The translations under genes were made by a program, and so were the position numbers. Shown piece after piece: positions 39,320 through 39,602 of a stretch of DNA of 39,602 nucleotides; position 1 is the stretch's first letter, and each line of letters opens with the position of its first letter. The stretch is from a virus. The notes beneath the pieces are model-generated. The model had not been told where the DNA came from and did no database searches. It saw nothing but the letters and a program-made list of their open reading frames with translations. The stretch covers positions 1 to 39,602 of the IMG/VR virus record IMGVR_UViG_3300035670_000556, one strand, 5' to 3'.

Positions 39320-39600
39320 ACATTGAACAAGCACAGAAGCGGATTGCAAGGTTGCTAGGCTATTACCGAAAAGCATTGGACGAGACAGAAAGAGACCTGA
39401 ACAGCAGGCGGGAATTTCCGGATGAATACAGGGTGAAGAAAATGGCATGGCTTAACTATGAGCGCGGCGTGGTTAACGGGCTATCGGAAGCAAAAGCGAT
39501 TATGAGTAAAATTGACCAAACTGGTCAAAAAGCAACAGATAGGCAAAGTCTGCCTGCCACCCCCGGCAAGGAATCTCTTGACGTTATCGGTAACGGGTAA
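39316..39600 (+). CDS. small hypothetical protein at right end
   Basis: A protein of 94 residues. Helical and charged (NIEQAQKRIARLLGYYRKAL; DETERDLNSRREFPDEYRV). The last 30 residues are polar and probably disordered, and the coding sequence there contains an operator-like palindrome. The stop is two bases from the right end of the window, so the gene might extend if the contig is circularly permuted, but the TAA stop is present. Confidence 0.5.
   Translation: MNIEQAQKRIARLLGYYRKALDETERDLNSRREFPDEYRVKKMAWLNYERGVVNGLSEAKAIMSKIDQTGQKATDRQSLPATPGKESLDVIGNG
39512..39528. promoter_or_regulatory. perfect TTGACCA palindrome
   Basis: TTGACCA, a 3-base spacer (AAC), and TGGTCAA form a perfect 7-bp dyad of 17 bases. 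The half-site resembles that of the promoter palindrome at 35162-35185 (TTGACC). Such symmetry is usual for dimeric repressor operators. It lies inside the last gene, near the right end, 75 bases before the contig end. Confidence 0.5.
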
Positions 39601-39602
39601 CC
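39596..39602. repeat. terminal 7-bp repeat GGTAACC
   Basis: The last seven bases (GGTAACC) equal the first seven of the window. A further GGTAAC lies at 39589-39594. The repeat is too short for a terminal redundancy; it may be an assembly overlap or mark cohesive-end processing by the GpA-type terminase. Confidence 0.5.

Noticed and set aside
1-39602. CRISPR array, IS element or transposase
   Set aside because: No regular repeat-spacer pattern, no transposase motifs and no terminal inverted repeats were seen.
1-39602. Integrase and lysogeny module
   Set aside because: No tyrosine or serine recombinase motif appears in any of the plausible coding frames, and the HTH proteins stand alone.

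Overview
The window looks like a complete or nearly complete genome of a tailed double-stranded DNA phage. It is about 39.6 kb, with every supported gene on the plus strand and packed tightly (ATGA, GTGA and TAATG overlaps at most junctions). The head genes follow lambda order: small terminase, GpA-type large terminase, gpW-like joiner, B-type portal, S49 protease, coiled-coil assembly protein, HK97-fold capsid, small decoration candidate. A gpFII/Z/U/V-like tail set follows, so the particle is probably a siphovirus with a short tail. I see no integrase, excisionase or clear CI-type repressor, which suggests a virulent phage but does not prove it. The host cannot be read from the sequence. Several families look like those of phages of Verrucomicrobiota and related environmental bacteria, but this is a low-confidence inference.

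Layout. 1-6.96 kb: small accessory genes (an ABA-sandwich protein, several paralogues starting with a PTPxTD motif, HTH and zinc-ribbon proteins) interleaved with TerS (1519-2031) and TerL (2516-4336). 6.96-11.3 kb: head module, closed by a strong intrinsic terminator at 11341-11383. 11.38-15.46 kb: a cassette of four consecutive genes whose products all begin with Sec-type signal peptides, including a right-handed beta-helix tailspike-like protein and a LamG-like protein. 15.47-16.69 kb: small membrane and lipoprotein-like proteins, probably lysis-related. 16.68-25.7 kb: connector, tail completion, tail tube, chaperone, a very short tape measure and a 1212-residue cysteine-rich tip or fibre protein. 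25.7-31 kb: recombination module (RecT-like annealing protein, RecB/Cas4-like exonuclease with probable Fe-S cysteines, MazG-like pyrophosphatase, SSB, small nuclease-like protein), with several structured intergenic regions. 31-35.2 kb: zinc ribbons, a minimal transglycosylase-type lysin, a DEAD/SNF2-type helicase joined to a DNA methyltransferase, and small proteins. 35.16-35.33 kb: an intergenic region with a promoter/operator-like palindrome, long-range RNA pairings and a terminator. 35.3-36.8 kb: two small proteins and a probable TET/JBP-associated-type (TAGT) DNA glycosyltransferase. 36.8-39.6 kb: replication initiator or loader, DnaB-type helicase and four small genes.

How it works together. 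The phage brings its own initiator/helicase, SSB and RecT-exonuclease pair but no polymerase, so it probably uses the host replisome. The methyltransferase and glycosyltransferase are candidates for protecting the phage genome by base modification. The most interesting parts are the glycosyltransferase locus with no visible hydroxylase partner, the putative noncoding RNA just upstream of it, the exported-protein cassette inside the structural region, and a 63-nt tRNA-like fold without an anticodon arm near 28.0 kb.
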